Below, one piece after another: positions 56,268 to 64,000 of a stretch of 64,000 nucleotides of DNA. The stretch's first letter is position 1, and each line of letters opens with the position of its first letter. This stretch comes from JAWLHA01 sp041690535. Lineage in GTDB: Bacteria; Pseudomonadota; Gammaproteobacteria; Thiohalomonadales; Thiohalomonadaceae. The stretch covers positions 1-64,000 of the forward strand of contig JAWLHA010000014.1 in the NCBI GenBank assembly GCA_041690535.1, given 5' to 3'. The position numbers and the translations under genes were made by a program. Under the pieces are notes generated by a model. That model made no database searches, had not been told where the DNA came from, and was given only the letters and a program-made list of their open reading frames with translations.

Positions 56268-56292
56268 AAAGCCGCACCTGGTGCGGCTTTTT
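56268..56292 (+). terminator. Intrinsic terminator after the ComEA-like gene
   Basis: AAAGCCGCAC, loop CTG, GTGCGGCTTT, followed by TTC. A strong symmetrical hairpin that ends the lapA-pyrF region. Confidence 0.9.
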
Positions 56293-56591
56293 CTTGCCCC
56301 TACCTAAGGCAACGTTGATCAAATCCGCTTTCGTCGCTTTCGCCCCCGATCAAGGCATTCGAGGGCAGGCTTCGCGGGCATGCCGAAGTAATCAGCACTT
56401 CCCTAACGCCTTCTGGAAACTCCCCTGAGCGGTGCTAAGGTTTAAGTGGATTTGCGACCGGTTTCAGTCGGGGCGCCCAACCGGCACGAAGTTCCCGGAG
56501 TAGCGGCGAACCAGGTGTATTTCAACGGGGGTTGCCCGAACCGACGGCTAACGCCCCGCCCTCAGGAATTCCGAGCGAGGATACCCATCCG
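56293..56591. other. Intergenic region before the polysaccharide cluster
   Basis: About 300 bp with no credible gene, no repeat copy and no clear promoter. GAGGA at 56577-56581 may be the ribosome site for the next gene. An ops/JUMPstart motif was looked for and not found in good form. Confidence 0.5.
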
Positions 56592-57809
56592 ATGAGGCCA
56601 ATACTCGTCGTTGCTGGAATGCACAGATCGGGAACATCGGCGATCACCGGCACGTTGGCTGCGCTCGGTGCCGACTTGCCTAGAACGGTACTGCCAGCGA
56701 ACCACGCCAACCGAAGAGGTCATTGGGAGCCGCAGCGCCTGGTGGAACTCCATGACGAACTCCTGTCCCATCTGAATAGCAGTTGGTGTGACTACCGGAA
56801 GTTGCAAGGGGTCGATACCGACGCAGTATACCGGACCTGGGGTCCGCGGATGAAAGAGGCCTTTCTTCAGGAGTACGGCGATGTTTCGCTACCCCTGCTG
56901 AAAGACCCTCGAGTATGCCGGCTTCTACCTCTTTGGAATCGGGTCTTCAGTGAGCTCGGGCTCGCGCCACGCTACATCGTGCCGTTGCGCCACCCAAGAG
57001 AGGTGGCCGCTTCGCTGGGCGTGCGTGACCGGATCGGCCCGACCGAGGCGCTACTGCTGTGGGCCCGGTACTTATTGGATGCCGAGCGCCATACGCGCGC
57101 CTACCCGCGGGTTGTCGTCGGTTTCGACGCACTGATGAGCGATTGGCTCGGGGTCGTTGGACGGATCGCTGCAGCGCTGCACCTGGAGTGGCCCGTGCCG
57201 CCTCGGGATGCAGCCGTGGACGAATTTCTTTCCGAAAGCGAGCGACACCATCAGGTTACCTCCCTGGAGGAACAACAACTCCCCACCCCCATCGACGTAG
57301 TGTACGACACTCTCCGGCTCCTTGAGGTGGGCCCGGTAGAGCTGAGCCGGCTCGATGGGATCGAAAGCAGCTTCGCTGCCTTCTGTGAAACCGTATACGT
57401 AGCTGCCGAAGAGCGTTCCCTCTGGTTGGCCGCCAGGCTTGAAGCCAACGAAAAGCTCCTTGCCGCAGAGCGAACCAACGCCCGAGAGCAAATCGAGCTC
57501 CGCAATGCATGGATCAAGGACGTTGAAGAACGCCTCGCCCAGGAAAAGGCGAATGCCGTCGCTCAGATCGAATACCGGGATGCGCTGGTCGCAGAATTGA
57601 GTGTAATGCTTGAGGCGGAGCGGTCGAATGCAGCGGCGCAGATTCTCTACCGGGATGAGCTCATCAAGCAGCTGACCGAGCGTGACCCCGGGCAAGAGGT
57701 GTCAGAGGCGGGTGAACACACGGACGAGGATGGGGCCCCCAACGCCGGAGACCCGGCTGGAGGCTCCTCCACAAGTAGAAAGGCGCACGCGCGTTTGACC
57801 GGGGCTTAA
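56592..57809 (+). CDS. Sulfotransferase-like protein with C-terminal coiled coil
   Basis: A protein of about 405 residues. The N-terminal P-loop GMHRSGTS (9-16) and the LKDPR motif with a PRYIVPLRHPREVAASL segment (core PLRHPREV) fit the PAPS-dependent sulfotransferase superfamily. Residues 295-361 form a coiled coil of 25-residue repeats (xNAxxQIxxRDxxIxxLxxxLxxE), followed by an acidic, Gly-rich disordered tail. It is the first gene of the polysaccharide cluster; the acceptor is probably the exported glycan. A TTG at 56532 would add 20 residues. Confidence 0.75.
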   Translation: MRPILVVAGMHRSGTSAITGTLAALGADLPRTVLPANHANRRGHWEPQRLVELHDELLSHLNSSWCDYRKLQGVDTDAVYRTWGPRMKEAFLQEYGDVSLPLLKDPRVCRLLPLWNRVFSELGLAPRYIVPLRHPREVAASLGVRDRIGPTEALLLWARYLLDAERHTRAYPRVVVGFDALMSDWLGVVGRIAAALHLEWPVPPRDAAVDEFLSESERHHQVTSLEEQQLPTPIDVVYDTLRLLEVGPVELSRLDGIESSFAAFCETVYVAAEERSLWLAARLEANEKLLAAERTNAREQIELRNAWIKDVEERLAQEKANAVAQIEYRDALVAELSVMLEAERSNAAAQILYRDELIKQLTERDPGQEVSEAGEHTDEDGAPNAGDPAGGSSTSRKAHARLTGA

Positions 57810-57810
57810 G

Positions 57811-58791
57811 GTGAAGGCATCGGTCATTATTCCTACAAAAAACGCGGGGCCGGACTTTGAGTTCGTTCTCAATGCAGTGCTCACGCAGAAAACCGACTGG
57901 CCATACGAGCTGCTGATCATCGACTCCGGCTCGGTTGACGAGACGCTCAATCTCTGTGTCGCAAAGGGTGTTCGCACCCACTGTATCGCGGCCCACGAAT
58001 TCGGCCACGGACGCACGCGTAACCTGGGGATGGCGCTTACCACAGGGGAGTTCGGGGTCTTTCTCACCCAGGACGCCCTTCCCGCGGACGAGTACTGGTT
58101 GTCCAACCTGGTGAGTGCCGCCGAGCAGCCCAACGTAGCGGGTGTATTTGGCCGGCATCGCGCCTACTCAGGTGGAAATCCCTTCATTCGCAGAGATATC
58201 GATGCCCATTTCGATGGTTTCTGCCGCTGGCCGAGTGTGGTGTGCCTTGATGATGAGGCGCGGTATGCCAATGACGTTGTCTACCGTCAGTTCCTTCACT
58301 TCTTTTCCAGCAACAACGCCTGCGTACGGCGTTCAGTCTGGGATGAAATCCAGTTCCCGGACGTGGAGTTCTCCGAGGATCAGCAGTGGGCCAAACTTGT
58401 CATTGAAGCCGGGCACAAGAAGGCGTATGCCGATACCGCTGTTGTCTACCACTCGCACAACTTTGGGACTGTGGAAACTCTTCGCAGGAGTTTCGACGAG
58501 TCGCGGGCCCTTTGCGCCAGCTTTGGATATCGACTGTGCCCGACGCTGCCCCATCTGTTGGCGCAAACAGTCAGGACAACCTTAAATGACTGGAGGCATC
58601 TGAAAAAGGAGCGAATGCTCCTCAACGATTTCCTTTGGGCAATCAAAAGCCCGGCTCTCAATGGAATGCGGCAGACCGGCTACTATCTGGGGCAGCATGC
58701 GGGGGTGTTGCCGATTTGGGCATTGAATCGACTTTCGAGGGATCGCGCCTTGCATCTACAGGGAGCACGCCATGACGCGCGCACTACTTAG
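57811..58791 (+). CDS. Family 2 glycosyltransferase
   Basis: A 326-residue GT-A fold transferase. SVIIPTKNAGPDFE binds the nucleotide sugar, IIDSGSVDETL continues the fold, and VFLTQDALP is the metal-binding region in the form seen in rhamnosyltransferase-like GT2 proteins. EFSEDQQWAKLVIEAG carries the likely catalytic acid. The start is GTG, 1 bp after the preceding gene, and the end overlaps the next by 20 bp. Confidence 0.85.
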   Translation: MKASVIIPTKNAGPDFEFVLNAVLTQKTDWPYELLIIDSGSVDETLNLCVAKGVRTHCIAAHEFGHGRTRNLGMALTTGEFGVFLTQDALPADEYWLSNLVSAAEQPNVAGVFGRHRAYSGGNPFIRRDIDAHFDGFCRWPSVVCLDDEARYANDVVYRQFLHFFSSNNACVRRSVWDEIQFPDVEFSEDQQWAKLVIEAGHKKAYADTAVVYHSHNFGTVETLRRSFDESRALCASFGYRLCPTLPHLLAQTVRTTLNDWRHLKKERMLLNDFLWAIKSPALNGMRQTGYYLGQHAGVLPIWALNRLSRDRALHLQGARHDARTT

Positions 58792-59995
58792 AAAGTGGCG
58801 GACCTTCGGCCAGTTGCGGCGAAAACTCGGATTCATGCGAGCACTGCAGTACGGTGCGAACAGAACCCTGTCGTTGTACCGAAATCCAGGGCAAGTAATC
58901 CTTGATCTCGAACGGCACTACTCGTTTACGGATTTGCCCCCTTTCGGCGGGGAGGCCCCCGGCCCCGACGGAACCATCAATTGGGTGATCCCGGACTTCA
59001 GTCCTGGATCTGGTGGACACTTGAACATTTTCAGACTTATTCAGGGCCTTGAACAGCGGGGCTATGTCTGTCGCGTGGTCATCGTGGGGGAGTGCCAGTT
59101 CCCGACTGCCGCCCAGGCGAAGTCAATCATTCACCGCTTCTTCTTCCCAATCAAGGCCGAAGTGGTCATTGGGCACGACAGCATGAAACCGGCCTGGGCC
59201 ACATTCGCCACCAGTTGGCCGACCGCATACGTTGTGCGGAGCTTCAGGGCAACACGACACAAATTGTACTTTGTTCAAGATTATGAACCGTTCTTCTACG
59301 CACGAGGTTCCGAGTACGCCTTGGCAGAAGCGACCTACAGCTTTGGATTCGTCGGGATTACGGCTGGCCAGTGGTTGGCCCAGAAGCTTAAGGAAAAATT
59401 CGGGATGGAGACGTTTTCCTACGGTTTCTCCTATGACAGGGCGCTCTACTCGCCCAGGCCAAGACGCGATGGCAACACCAAACACGTATTTTTCTATGCA
59501 AGGCCGGTGACCCAGCGCCGTGGGTTTGAGCTTGGGGTGCTTGCGCTTTCCCGAGTGGCCAAACAGTTCGATAACGTGGCAGTGATTTTTGCAGGATGGG
59601 ACGTATCACAGTACCGCTTGGACTTTCCCCACCTGAACGCGGGTGTCGTTCCCCTGGAGGAACTGCCGGACCTTTACAGCCAGTGCGATGTGGCGCTGGT
59701 CCTGTCGTTCACCAACCTTTCACTTCTGCCTCTGGAGCTCATGGCATGCGGATGTCCGGTCATCAGCAACCGGGGACCCAATGTCGAGTGGTTGCTCGAT
59801 GACAGTAATGCGGTACTTGTTGAACCCACGGTTGAGGAGATTGTGGATGGTCTGACCAGGATCCTCCTGGACGAAGGACATCGGATCGATGTGCGCCAAA
59901 AGGGGCTGACGTTTGCCTCGGGCACCAGTTGGGATCACGAAATTGAGCGTCTGACCAAGAGGCTCGGAGACCTGCGCTGTGAGCGGGCGGCGTAG
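58772..59995 (+). CDS. WsaF-like family 4 glycosyltransferase
   Basis: A GT-B protein of 407 residues. The N-terminal domain with GGHLNIFRLIQGLEQRGY, TSWPTAYVVRSF and YFVQDYEPFFYARGSEY resembles rhamnosyltransferase WsaF. The C-terminal nucleotide-sugar half has FYARPVTQRRGFELG and the acidic LSFTNLSLLPLELMACG motif (E-x7-E type). The sugar is not certain; rhamnose is suggested only by family. Confidence 0.82.
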   Translation: MTRALLRKWRTFGQLRRKLGFMRALQYGANRTLSLYRNPGQVILDLERHYSFTDLPPFGGEAPGPDGTINWVIPDFSPGSGGHLNIFRLIQGLEQRGYVCRVVIVGECQFPTAAQAKSIIHRFFFPIKAEVVIGHDSMKPAWATFATSWPTAYVVRSFRATRHKLYFVQDYEPFFYARGSEYALAEATYSFGFVGITAGQWLAQKLKEKFGMETFSYGFSYDRALYSPRPRRDGNTKHVFFYARPVTQRRGFELGVLALSRVAKQFDNVAVIFAGWDVSQYRLDFPHLNAGVVPLEELPDLYSQCDVALVLSFTNLSLLPLELMACGCPVISNRGPNVEWLLDDSNAVLVEPTVEEIVDGLTRILLDEGHRIDVRQKGLTFASGTSWDHEIERLTKRLGDLRCERAA

Positions 59996-60923
59996 CCTCA
60001 TCCTCGGGGCGGGCGGTTTTCTGGGAAGGACGCTATGTGAGGCTCTTCGTCAGTCCGGGCAGTGGTTTCGAGGATTTGGTCGGGGATCGGCGGCCTGGGG
60101 GCTTGCAGAAGAGCAGGAGTGGCACTGCGGAGATTTCCTGAATACCGCCGATCTTGCACGGGCAATGGAAGGGTGTGACTCCATCTACCATCTGATTTCC
60201 ACTACCCTTCCGGCGACATCCAACAGGGAACCGGTATGGGATGGGGAGAGCAATATCGTAGGGACGCTGAAGTTGCTACGGACGGCTCACCAGATGGGGA
60301 TCAAGAGAATCGTGTTTATCTCGTCCGGCGGGACCGTGTACGGCGACCCCAAGGAGACCCCGATACCCGAAACTGCAGCGACTGATCCTGTCTGTGCCTA
60401 TGGGGTGTCCAAACTGGCAATAGAGAAGTATCTCAGAGTATTTCAACGACAGTACGGGATCTCCTACTGCGTTCTTCGTGTTTCAAACCCCTACGGTGAA
60501 TACCAGCGCCTAGAGGGTGCGCAAGGGGCAGTCGGAGTGTTCCTGGGGCGCGTGCTTCGCGGCCAACCGATAACCGTATGGGGGGATGGCAGCGTGATCC
60601 GTGATTACGTGTATGCGGGAGATGTGGCATCCGCATTGATCAAGGCAATGGAAAGCGACCGATCCCAAGGAATATACAACATCGGAAGCGGCAAAGGTCA
60701 CAGTCTCAATCAGGTTATTCGAATCATCGAAGCGGCGACCGGGCGAAAAGCAAGGGTGAGCTATCAGAAAGCCCGAACCGTGGACGTCCCGGTGAATGTC
60801 CTCAATATCAGGCGGGCGAGAGAGGAACTGAAGTGGTCGCCACAGAAGAATCTGTCGGAAGGGATCGCGGATGTCGTCGCCCACCATTTTGGAACCCCCG
60901 AGCGTGTTGACCAGGGCCGCTGA
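59979..60923 (+). CDS. NAD-dependent epimerase/dehydratase (extended SDR)
   Basis: A 314-residue nucleotide-sugar SDR. The NAD loop GAGGFLG (10-16) and the catalytic Ser116/Tyr141/Lys145 (SSGGTVYG and YGVSK) are present, and GDGSVIRDYVYAGDV is a signature of UDP-glucose 4-epimerase-type enzymes. The substrate cannot be told. The start is GTG, overlapping the upstream gene by 17 bp; the end overlaps the next gene by 53 bp. Confidence 0.87.
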   Translation: MSGRRSLILGAGGFLGRTLCEALRQSGQWFRGFGRGSAAWGLAEEQEWHCGDFLNTADLARAMEGCDSIYHLISTTLPATSNREPVWDGESNIVGTLKLLRTAHQMGIKRIVFISSGGTVYGDPKETPIPETAATDPVCAYGVSKLAIEKYLRVFQRQYGISYCVLRVSNPYGEYQRLEGAQGAVGVFLGRVLRGQPITVWGDGSVIRDYVYAGDVASALIKAMESDRSQGIYNIGSGKGHSLNQVIRIIEAATGRKARVSYQKARTVDVPVNVLNIRRAREELKWSPQKNLSEGIADVVAHHFGTPERVDQGR

Positions 60924-61662
60924 AATCGCGCTGTTCCGCGCCTATGCCGAGCTCAAGGCGGAGGGTCAGAAGACCTACCTCAGCTATGCTTGGTGGCTGC
61001 TGGAACCCGTTCTGCACATGAGCATTTACTATGTGGTCATTGGCAAGTTCCTGGCCCGCGGCACCGAAGACTTCGTGCCGTTTCTCCTCGTGGGTCTGGT
61101 GGTGTGGCGCTGGTTCAACACATCCGTGGTGTCAGGTGCATCAGCGATCACCGCGGCCAAGGGGATTGTCCAGAATGTGGGCGTCGACAAGACAGTATTT
61201 CCAGCGGCGGCGCTCATGGTCGCACTATTCAAGTTCGCGTTGGTGTTCCTCATCCTCTGCGTGTTTCTGTTGGGCTATGGTTACTCACCTTCGGGTTGGT
61301 ACTTGCTTCTCCCTGTGTTGGCTGTTCAGTTTCTTTTTCAGGCTGGACTCGCCCTGATTCTGGCAGGGGCCGTACCGTTTCTCCCGGACATCAAGATTGT
61401 CCTCGAAAATGCAATCAAAGCGATGTTTTTCCTCTCGGGAATATTCTATGCGGGGAGCTCAGTGCCGGAAGCCTACCAACCTTACTTTTACATGAACCCA
61501 ATCGCGAGCCTCATCGAAGCGCATCGGACCGTGCTTCTGACAGGGAGTCTGCCGCATGTGGGGCGGTTGGCGATCATCGGGGCGTTTGGTCTGGTAATGA
61601 TTCTCGCAGGCTCGTGGATCATCCGGTACAAACGAGGGGACTTTGCAAAGGTTGTCGTATGA
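60871..61662 (+). CDS. wzm: ABC-2 type polysaccharide exporter permease (Wzm-like)
   Basis: A 263-residue membrane protein with six predicted transmembrane helices. AYAELKAEGQKTYLSYAWWLLEPVLHM (core YLSYAWWLLEPVLH) is the N-terminal amphipathic segment, and YFYMNPIASLIEAHR is the typical C-terminal motif of O-antigen/teichoic-acid permeases. It probably exports a lipid-linked glycan across the inner membrane. ATG 60871 follows GGAAGGG; a GTG at 60904 would shorten the overlap with the epimerase gene. Confidence 0.88.
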   Translation: MSSPTILEPPSVLTRAAEIALFRAYAELKAEGQKTYLSYAWWLLEPVLHMSIYYVVIGKFLARGTEDFVPFLLVGLVVWRWFNTSVVSGASAITAAKGIVQNVGVDKTVFPAAALMVALFKFALVFLILCVFLLGYGYSPSGWYLLLPVLAVQFLFQAGLALILAGAVPFLPDIKIVLENAIKAMFFLSGIFYAGSSVPEAYQPYFYMNPIASLIEAHRTVLLTGSLPHVGRLAIIGAFGLVMILAGSWIIRYKRGDFAKVVV

Positions 61663-62426
61663 GCGGGTTCGCGGTTCGACTTGATGGTGTCGGGTTGAGA
61701 TATTCACGACCAACCGGGCGATTCATCCGGACAAGATCGATCGAGCACTGGGCGCTCAAGGATGTCTCGCTTGACCTGATGCGGGGCGAGTCCCTGGGCG
61801 TTGTTGGGGGAAACGGCACTGGCAAGAGCACCCTGCTGAAGGTGATCGCAGGAATACTCCGACAGGATGGTGGTCGGGTCGTTCGCACTGCAAAACGCAT
61901 TGGGTTTCTCTCCCTCCAAGCCGGCTTTATACCCCACCTGTCGGGGGTCGATAACGCCGTTCTGGGCGGAATGCTCCTGGGGCTCAGCGCAAGAGAGGCA
62001 AGGGAGCGGGTGGACGAGATCGCGGCCTTCTCCGAACTGGGAAGCAAACTCTACGACCCACTGTTCACTTACTCGGCCGGCATGCGGGCCAGGCTAGGCC
62101 TTTCAACCGCCCTTGCGGCGCGCCCGGACGTGCTGCTCATCGATGAGTTACTCGCGGTCGGCGACGCCCCGTTCAGGGCCAAATGCGCCGGTACAGTCAA
62201 AAGCGTCATCCGCTCCGATGCCACAGTAGTTCTCGTGTCCCACAACCATGAAACGATCCGGGAGCTGTGTGACCGAGTCGTGTGGCTGGACGGGGGCCGC
62301 GTGCAGATGGTAGGTGGCGCTGACGCGGTGCTGCAGGCCCATGCCAAGAGCGTGGTGGAGAAGAGGGACCGGGTGATGCGCTCTTCGGTCACGGGTGAGG
62401 GAAACAGCGAAGCTTGCGGCAGTTAA
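61659..62426 (+). CDS. wzt: ABC polysaccharide exporter ATPase (Wzt-like, short form)
   Basis: A 255-residue ATPase with Walker A GGNGTGKST (50-58), signature YSAGMRARLGLS and Walker B VLLIDELLAVGD. A 30-residue N-terminal stretch with RFIRTRSIEHWALKDVS (core IEHWALKDVS) marks the O-antigen exporter class. Unlike the long E. coli O9a Wzt, there is no C-terminal carbohydrate-binding domain, only about 25 charged residues. It overlaps wzm by 4 bp (ATGA). Confidence 0.9.
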   Translation: MSGFAVRLDGVGLRYSRPTGRFIRTRSIEHWALKDVSLDLMRGESLGVVGGNGTGKSTLLKVIAGILRQDGGRVVRTAKRIGFLSLQAGFIPHLSGVDNAVLGGMLLGLSAREARERVDEIAAFSELGSKLYDPLFTYSAGMRARLGLSTALAARPDVLLIDELLAVGDAPFRAKCAGTVKSVIRSDATVVLVSHNHETIRELCDRVVWLDGGRVQMVGGADAVLQAHAKSVVEKRDRVMRSSVTGEGNSEACGS

Positions 62427-62440
62427 GACAAGGGGGCGCA

Positions 62441-63637
62441 GTGCGAGAAGAGGCATCGGGGGGGCGTAAAGCGGTACTGGGTACCGGAGACAAGAGCCCC
62501 CTGCTTGTGATTCGGGAAGGACGGTCGTGTGCGAGTCGGTGTCTCGTGGTTCTAGGGGTCGAACGGGGTGGAACCTCAATGGTGGCCGGTGTGTTGCGCG
62601 CTCTTGGGGTGGAAATGGGTGAGCGGGCCGGACTCAATCACGAAGATCCAAAATTCCTAGGTAACAATATCGACAAGCTCAGGGAGGAAATAGAGTTACG
62701 CAATCGGAAGTACAGCTTGTGGGGCGTAAAAGTGCCACAGCTGGTCACTCACATGGGGGCGCTGCACGAGGCGTTCGTCAACCCACACTATTTGTTCGTT
62801 ACCCGTAATATCGGTGCGGTGTCGGAGAGCTGGATGCGCCGGTCCGCAGGTGACTACCTCGGCGTTGCCGATAGAACGATTGAGTATTATGGCCGGGCAG
62901 TTGAGTTTCTCCGCTCAGTAGAGTCCCCTGCAGCGATAGTCAACTACGAGCGTGCCTGTGCGGACAAGGAGACATTCGTCCGGCAGGTCGCCGAATTCGT
63001 TGGCCTTTCTCCCGACGAGGCACTGCAAAGGCGCGCCTCGGAGATGATAACCGGGGATGGAAAAGGGTATGTGAACCTCCCCGAGCACCACTTTGCCGTT
63101 GAACGGCTCGACCGCACCAGCCCATGGCGACTTGGACGTCGGGTTCGTGTCCAGGTCGTGGTACCCGACGTCCGGACTGACAGGAATCAGCGGATGGTGC
63201 TCGAAAAACAGCAGGACCGCATCATTGTTTCGTCCGAGGATGGGGCACCGTTTGCCAAACGATTCGCGCTTTCGTTCATTCTCGACGCAAGCCCAAGCGC
63301 CATTCACGGTGAGAAGGTGAGGCTCTACTTCGACTTCGTCGGAGACTTTTTCCCGGGGCATGCGACCCGCCCCAAGCTTGTATCCGGGGTCAACCATCTG
63401 TCAGTTGAATCGAACGGTAAGGTGAGACGGCTGGCTATTGGCGGGACCGAGCCGATCGCACTCTCCATTTCCAGGGTTCAAATCCACGAACTCGCCAGCG
63501 GTGGGGGCCGTGTAAGGACGCCCAAGGGATATGGCCTGGCCAATATTTCGCTGTTATGGAAGTGGATCTGTGGGGCCTGTTCGAGAACTGTGGAACGGGT
63601 CGGTCAGGCCGTTCGGGGTCGCGTTGCCAGGGGTTGA
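62441..63637 (+). CDS. Sulfotransferase-like protein with C-terminal beta-rich region
   Basis: About 398 residues. The P-loop-like VLGVERGGTSMVAGVL (about 37-52), then YLFVTRNIGAVSESWMRRS (core FVTRNIGAVSE) resemble a divergent sulfotransferase domain ending near residue 220. The C-terminal half is beta-rich, without a recognised domain. The GTG at 62441 after AAGGGGGC is preferred to a TTG at 62414 that overlaps wzt. It is the second sulfotransferase-like gene of the cluster. Confidence 0.7.
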   Translation: MREEASGGRKAVLGTGDKSPLLVIREGRSCASRCLVVLGVERGGTSMVAGVLRALGVEMGERAGLNHEDPKFLGNNIDKLREEIELRNRKYSLWGVKVPQLVTHMGALHEAFVNPHYLFVTRNIGAVSESWMRRSAGDYLGVADRTIEYYGRAVEFLRSVESPAAIVNYERACADKETFVRQVAEFVGLSPDEALQRRASEMITGDGKGYVNLPEHHFAVERLDRTSPWRLGRRVRVQVVVPDVRTDRNQRMVLEKQQDRIIVSSEDGAPFAKRFALSFILDASPSAIHGEKVRLYFDFVGDFFPGHATRPKLVSGVNHLSVESNGKVRRLAIGGTEPIALSISRVQIHELASGGGRVRTPKGYGLANISLLWKWICGACSRTVERVGQAVRGRVARG

Positions 63638-63649
63638 TGCGGAAGGCCC

Positions 63650-64000
63650 ATGCGAGTTGCGGTGATTGTCGTGAATTGGAATGGTCACCGTTGGTTGCGG
63701 CGCGCGCTTCAGGCGATCAGTGGCCAGACCCGGCGGCCGGATCGCATCATTGTGGTAGATAACGGCAGTACGGATGGTTCGGAACGGATTGCCGAGGAGT
63801 ATGCCGGTGCCGAACTGATTCGCTTGGGGAAAAATACCGGGTTTGCCGCGGCCAACAATGTCGGGATCGACACTGCCGCCGATTGCGAGTGGGTGGCACT
63901 GATCAATAACGACGCGTTTCCCGAGCCCGAGTGGCTGGAGCGCCTGGTAGCGCAGGCAAATGGGCACAAGGGATTTCATTTCTTTGCCTCGAGAATCGTC
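63650..64000 (+). CDS. Family 2 glycosyltransferase, 3' truncated by window end
   Basis: The first 117 residues of a GT2 protein: AVIVVNWNGHRWL, IIVVDNGSTDGS and GKNTGFAAANNVG, followed by the NNDAFPEPEWL metal-site region. This pattern is that of WbbL/rhamnosyltransferase-like GT2 enzymes. ATG at 63650, 12 bp after the preceding gene; the frame is open to the end of the window. Confidence 0.88.
   Translation, partial: MRVAVIVVNWNGHRWLRRALQAISGQTRRPDRIIVVDNGSTDGSERIAEEYAGAELIRLGKNTGFAAANNVGIDTAADCEWVALINNDAFPEPEWLERLVAQANGHKGFHFFASRIV

Noticed and set aside
56491..56515. ops/JUMPstart (RfaH) element before the polysaccharide cluster
   Set aside because: CGGAGTAGCGGC resembles the ops core only in TAGCG; too many mismatches to GGCGGTAGCGT.

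Overview
The window is a continuous bacterial chromosome segment, high in GC. It looks like a gammaproteobacterium of the Chromatiales/Ectothiorhodospiraceae kind. This is inferred from gene order and protein type only: greA-yhbY-rlmE-ftsH-folP-glmM-(tpiA)-secG-tRNA-Leu and tRNA-fMet-rimP-nusA-infB-rbfA-truB-rpsO-pnp are classical gammaproteobacterial strings, and gyrA-serC-pheA-hisC-tyrA-aroA-cmk-rpsA matches the Pseudomonas-type aromatic 'supraoperon'. No species can be named. Almost every gene lies on the + strand; the only clear exception is yhbY.

Layout. 1-5.7 kb: carA, carB, greA and a DUF4149-like membrane protein. 5.7-13.2 kb: yhbY (-), rlmE, ftsH, folP, glmM, tpiA, secG, tRNA-Leu(GAG). 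13.6-28.7 kb: a complete 14-gene nuo operon (complex I, nuoA-N) behind a near-consensus sigma70 promoter, then a DUF2818 gene. 28.7-37.6 kb: initiator tRNA-Met, then the translation/RNA operon rimP-nusA-infB-rbfA-truB-rpsO-pnp. 37.6-39.2 kb: an unrecognised TM/repeat protein and mtnA. 39.8-53.5 kb: gyrA, serC, serA-type dehydrogenase, pheA, hisC, a type I-beta DAHP synthase, tyrA, aroA, cmk, rpsA, ihfB, which links serine, phenylalanine, tyrosine and histidine-type transamination to nucleotide and ribosome genes. 53.6-56.2 kb: lapA, lapB, pyrF and a small secreted helix-hairpin-helix protein. 56.6-64 kb: a tightly overlapping surface-polysaccharide cluster (sulfotransferase-like, GT2, WsaF-like GT, epimerase, Wzm/Wzt ABC exporter, second sulfotransferase-like, GT2 cut by the window end).

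The most unusual DNA is a family of six dispersed, non-coding inverted-repeat elements of about 150-220 bp (1-108, 6109-6274, about 9100-9286, 11713-11868, 39364-39581, 45838-46055). They end in CAGGG...CCCTG, have long nested terminal inverted repeats, come in two length classes, and at least three copies are flanked by 8-10 bp direct repeats. They behave like a MITE family inserted between housekeeping genes; no transposase is present in the window. The second point of interest is the polysaccharide cluster: two sulfotransferase-like proteins surround a short-form Wzm/Wzt exporter, and one of them ends in a coiled coil built of 25-residue repeats, which suggests a sulfated glycan and possibly a chain-length device.
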